Below are positions 61,415 to 64,000 of a stretch of 64,000 bases of DNA, one piece after another. The notes beneath the pieces were generated by a model. It saw only the letters and a program-made list of their open reading frames with translations. It was not told the origin of the DNA and made no database searches. A program made the position numbers and the translations under genes. Every line of letters begins with the position of its first letter. Position 1 is the stretch's first letter. Origin of the DNA: Opeltia flavorubescens (taxonomy: Eukaryota; Ascomycota; Lecanoromycetes; Teloschistales; Teloschistaceae); the NCBI GenBank assembly GCA_000442125.1, contig KE546969.1, forward strand, positions 806,001 to 870,000, written 5' to 3'.

Positions 61415-62134
61415 CTACTCCATTTTGTGGATCTTGAGCCATACTGGCTTTGCAGCAAACCCTCGTGTATCACCCCACCCAATCTCTCTCAACGTTTTGT
61501 TGGCCTGTTCGGTCCCCAGCAAAACGGTTTGGCCAGTAGCCCATCGTCCATCGCCCATTTCGTGCACCTCCATTACTCCATATCGATGTTCCTCCTCGTC
61601 CGGCGCTCCCAGTTGTTTGATGAGTTCGGCGACTCTCAAACCGGTTGGCAATAGTCGCGGTTCGTATTTCGGAAGTCGAGTCATCGTGTTCAGTTGCATG
61701 AACTTATCCAAAATGATATGCAGCACCGTGTGATCTCTAGGGTACAGATAATTGACGCCGTCAAAGTTTGGAGCAGGCTGGCCGAGCAGGTTGGCTCCAG
61801 GAGGCGCCCAGTTTGCCGGTGGAGGAGCAGTAGGTGGCGGTGGAGGAGGCGGAGCAATTATTTGAGCGTAGAAAGGGAAGTGCTGCATGTAGATTGGTGG
61901 TTGCGTCGGAGCGGGTGGAGGCACAAATACTTGTTGAGGAGGAGGAGGAGGGAGCCACATCCGGGGGTCGAGCTGGGTCGTATACTGATGCATGCAGTAG
62001 GGGGGAGGACATGGTGCGGGTGTCGGTGCTTGAGCAGGAGGCTGTCCTATGGGGTAGAAAGCTGTTCCAGGAGGAACTCCAGCATTGGGAGGCTCGCCCG
62101 TCATTGTTCGAAAGTACTGCCTTGGCTCAGTCAT
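61415..62134 (-). CDS. Proline-rich hypothetical protein
   Basis: An uninterrupted frame of 239 residues from an ATG. Residues 15-125 are dominated by proline (runs of five to seven, such as LPPPPPQQVFVPPPAP and APPPPPPPTAPPP) with scattered Gln, Tyr and Met, typical of a disordered, protein-binding region. The C-terminal part is ordered-looking: NYLYPRDHTVLHIILDKFMQ, then LRVAELIKQLGAPDEEEHRYGVMEVHEMGDGRW and a TLREIGWGDTRG segment. Proteins with this shape occur in other filamentous ascomycetes, but I know no function. Poly-Pro tracts could bind SH3, WW or profilin partners; that is inference. Confidence 0.65.
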   Translation of the reverse strand: MTEPRQYFRTMTGEPPNAGVPPGTAFYPIGQPPAQAPTPAPCPPPYCMHQYTTQLDPRMWLPPPPPQQVFVPPPAPTQPPIYMQHFPFYAQIIAPPPPPPPTAPPPANWAPPGANLLGQPAPNFDGVNYLYPRDHTVLHIILDKFMQLNTMTRLPKYEPRLLPTGLRVAELIKQLGAPDEEEHRYGVMEVHEMGDGRWATGQTVLLGTEQANKTLREIGWGDTRGFAAKPVWLKIHKME

Positions 62135-62744
62135 AGACTATATCTATCAGGTCTGAAAGATATACTGAAGATCGGAAAACAGAAGTATCTAGAGATTGCG
62201 TTCGACGTTCTGCTTTTAGATCGAGTAGTATTGAGAACTGCTCGTTTGAAATATACCGCTGATGGATGCTTTTATATAGGAGAAATACACCTGGGCATCA
62301 TAGGGTATCTATGCTCTTCGACATTCAGCGCCATCGACTCACATTTCTGATGGTATCCACGGTCCAGCAAACAAAATGACCGCAGAGATCTTATGACTGT
62401 TGGCGATGTGTGCTTATTCGGGGTGACTGTGTGTAGCAGAAAATTTAAGAGTCAAGGAGAATTTAGTATTCACAAGAAAGTAAGAGTCTGAAACACCATT
62501 GTGGCGCGTAATTGTTCTGATCAGGCAGAAAGAAAGAAAGTCGATATCGACCGAAGACCGTGAAGATGCTCGCCCCGTTGTTTCCCAGATCGAGACGGCT
62601 CTCGAAGCAAATGGTCTTCAATGTCCCCGTTCTACAGCTGCGCCATGCTTCCCATGTCTCCCAATTAGTTGTTGTTACAATCTCGGCGCCTGAAGCTTGC
62701 TTCCCAATCCAGATGATAATACATGCATAAAATCTTGACTGTAT
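62135..62744. other. Intergenic upstream of the proline-rich gene
   Basis: About 610 bp, including the promoter region of the proline-rich gene and the CFT2 3' UTR. No gene or structured element supported. Confidence 0.4.
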
Positions 62745-64000
62745 CTAACCTCCTGCAACTACCGCAAGGCCATCATATATTTTGCGTTTCACAGCATAGA
62801 ACGAAGCCTCGAGATCTCTGGCTGGATAGTCGGGAAACGCGAGCCCTCCCCCTTCCACTTCTAGCTTCCCGGTTGCTGTCTTTCGAACTGCTACGAGGCC
62901 GTCAATAAGTAATGTCCCTTCGCCGCGGAAATCTGCAGTATGGCCTGCTGATTGCAAGATCCTTCGTAGGTCAGCAAGTCGGAGGTCGCCAACGTGTAAT
63001 GGCTGGGCAACAGATCGAGTTGCAGCAGCCATGTTTGCAGGTAGGACATCAAGCACGGGAGCCAGACGTTGCTTCCTGCTTTCCATGACGGTTGAAGGAT
63101 TCTCATCATCTTTTCCGTCCTCTTTGAGCAGCTTTGGTCGCTTCTTACTAAAGTTTTCTGCCCCTTCCTCTGTCTCCATTGCCGCCAGATGACCGGTCAG
63201 GGTAACGACACCAAGGCCACGTACATTCTGCCACCGTAGCCTCTTTACGAGGGCGTTACTCAGCTTCACTGTCCAGGCGTTGGTATCCACGCTCGCATTA
63301 ATAGTCTGCCCATTGATGGGGGTGAAAACATTGTCCGGAATGCTCTGCGAATCATCGGTAGACGCAGAGGCGAGTTTCTGTCGGCAATCGCTAGCTAGAT
63401 ATTCAGTCTCGGGAGCACTGCCGCCTACAAGTATCAGCTTCCGCGGTTGTATCAGTGGGATCAACATGGAAAGGCTTCGTTGATCATGCAAGCCTGCGAA
63501 GTCCACGTAGGCAATCTTGAGATGTGTCTCGATCGATTGTGTCCGAAAGACAACCTTGGACGGCCCATTTGCACCTTCTTCCGTATCAGAGTCGGAGCTT
63601 TCGGAAATCTCGTCCAGGTCTGATTCATGATGACCGTTGATCGCTGAATTACCGTTGACCAAGCCGTTTCGATCTGCGTTATTCGACTGCTGGTGCCTCT
63701 TCATGCTTGACCCGGAATAGCCATTATCATCTTGCAAGCCGGCGTCTCCCCACTTGCGCTTTTGACCGAGTCTGTTGTCCCTGCTTGGACCACCATCGCG
63801 CATGTCGTGGCCATCGATGTCATCACGTTCCTCAGCTCTCAGGTATTCGTCAGGCCGAATGAGGTCGCCGAAATCATCCGCGCGCCTTCGTTTGGTAACA
63901 AAAGGGAACATCTGTTCGCGGCCTTTTTTCCCACGCACATCATAATCATAGACGCCGGGCTGGCGCAGAAGGATATTAACTCCAAGCGTCTCTTTGGTGA
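62745..64000 (-). CDS. CFT2: Cleavage and polyadenylation factor subunit Cft2/CPSF100, 3' part
   Basis: Subunit of the pre-mRNA 3'-end processing complex, a non-catalytic metallo-beta-lactamase/beta-CASP partner of Ysh1/CPSF73. Only the C-terminal 418 codons are in the window; the start lies beyond position 64000. The visible part opens with the end of the beta-CASP region and the linker (FPFVTKRRRADDFGDLIRPDEYLRAEERDD), which is typical of this subunit. A low-complexity acidic insert follows (about 90 residues). The RNA-metabolising C-terminal domain comes next (VVFRTQSIETHLKIAYVDFAGLHDQRSLSMLI, PRKLILVGG, then LPANMAAATRSVAQPLHVGDLRLADLRRILQSAG). The metallo-beta-lactamase core cannot be examined. 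The frame is open to the right edge with no intron. Confidence 0.88.
   Translation of the reverse strand, partial: TKETLGVNILLRQPGVYDYDVRGKKGREQMFPFVTKRRRADDFGDLIRPDEYLRAEERDDIDGHDMRDGGPSRDNRLGQKRKWGDAGLQDDNGYSGSSMKRHQQSNNADRNGLVNGNSAINGHHESDLDEISESSDSDTEEGANGPSKVVFRTQSIETHLKIAYVDFAGLHDQRSLSMLIPLIQPRKLILVGGSAPETEYLASDCRQKLASASTDDSQSIPDNVFTPINGQTINASVDTNAWTVKLSNALVKRLRWQNVRGLGVVTLTGHLAAMETEEGAENFSKKRPKLLKEDGKDDENPSTVMESRKQRLAPVLDVLPANMAAATRSVAQPLHVGDLRLADLRRILQSAGHTADFRGEGTLLIDGLVAVRKTATGKLEVEGGGLAFPDYPARDLEASFYAVKRKIYDGLAVVAGG

Overview
The window is nuclear DNA of a filamentous ascomycete (Pezizomycotina). Genes are compact and split by short introns, mostly 48-110 nt, with GT(A/G)xGT-type donors and CTGAC/CTAAC-like branch points. 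The gene set includes a NoxB-type NADPH oxidase, a RID/DmtA-type cytosine methyltransferase, a WSC-domain wall sensor and a linker histone. I cannot place it below class level. Four isolated ambiguous bases (5014, 7618, 17653, 34809) point to a draft assembly. No transposon, CRISPR array, tRNA, rRNA or secondary-metabolite cluster was found.

Layout. 0-10.9 kb: WSC membrane sensor (+), phosphatidylserine synthase CHO1 (+), Gap1/SarA RasGAP (-), exosome nuclease RRP6 (-). 11.2-15.8 kb: RID-like methyltransferase (-), then about 2.5 kb with no supported gene. 15.8-22.5 kb: a secreted hypothetical protein (+), a DUF1917/BLES03 protein (+), proteasome subunit RPN12 (-), diphthine methylesterase DPH7 (+), RMI1 (-), VPS51 (+). 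22.6-31.5 kb: SKI3 (-), a GH5 steryl-glucosidase/EGH1-like enzyme (+), a low-complexity hypothetical protein (-). 32.6-42.2 kb: a hypothetical protein (+), spindle checkpoint MAD2 (-), mitochondrial GUF1 (+), RNA polymerase III largest subunit RPC1 (+). 42.7-50.5 kb: PI4P 5-kinase MSS4 (-), histone H1 (-), FEN1/RAD27 (-). 50.9-57 kb: glutaryl-CoA dehydrogenase (+), UBC4/5-type E2 (+), NoxB (+). 57.3-64 kb: peroxisomal copper amine oxidase (-), a gene-poor stretch, a proline-rich hypothetical protein (-), and the 3' part of CFT2/CPSF100 (-), which runs off the right edge.

The genes are mostly single-copy housekeeping functions: RNA decay (RRP6, SKI3), RNA 3' processing (CFT2), DNA repair (FEN1, RMI1), cell-cycle control (MAD2, UBC4, RPN12), lipid and signalling enzymes (CHO1, MSS4, RasGAP, GH5) and translation (DPH7, GUF1). 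They do not form one pathway. Several lie in divergent pairs with short shared upstream regions: RPN12/DPH7, MAD2/GUF1, SKI3/GH5, FEN1/GCDH and RMI1/VPS51.

Exon coordinates were worked out by hand from splice consensus, reading phase and remembered family sequences. Every multi-exon model listed closes in frame. I see no obviously new biological system. The most unusual features are in gene architecture: a 5-nt microexon in FEN1 carrying the catalytic Asp34 codon, a nine-exon MAD2 with several 16-39 nt exons, a GC-AG intron in RRP6, and several introns of length 3n with no stop codon.
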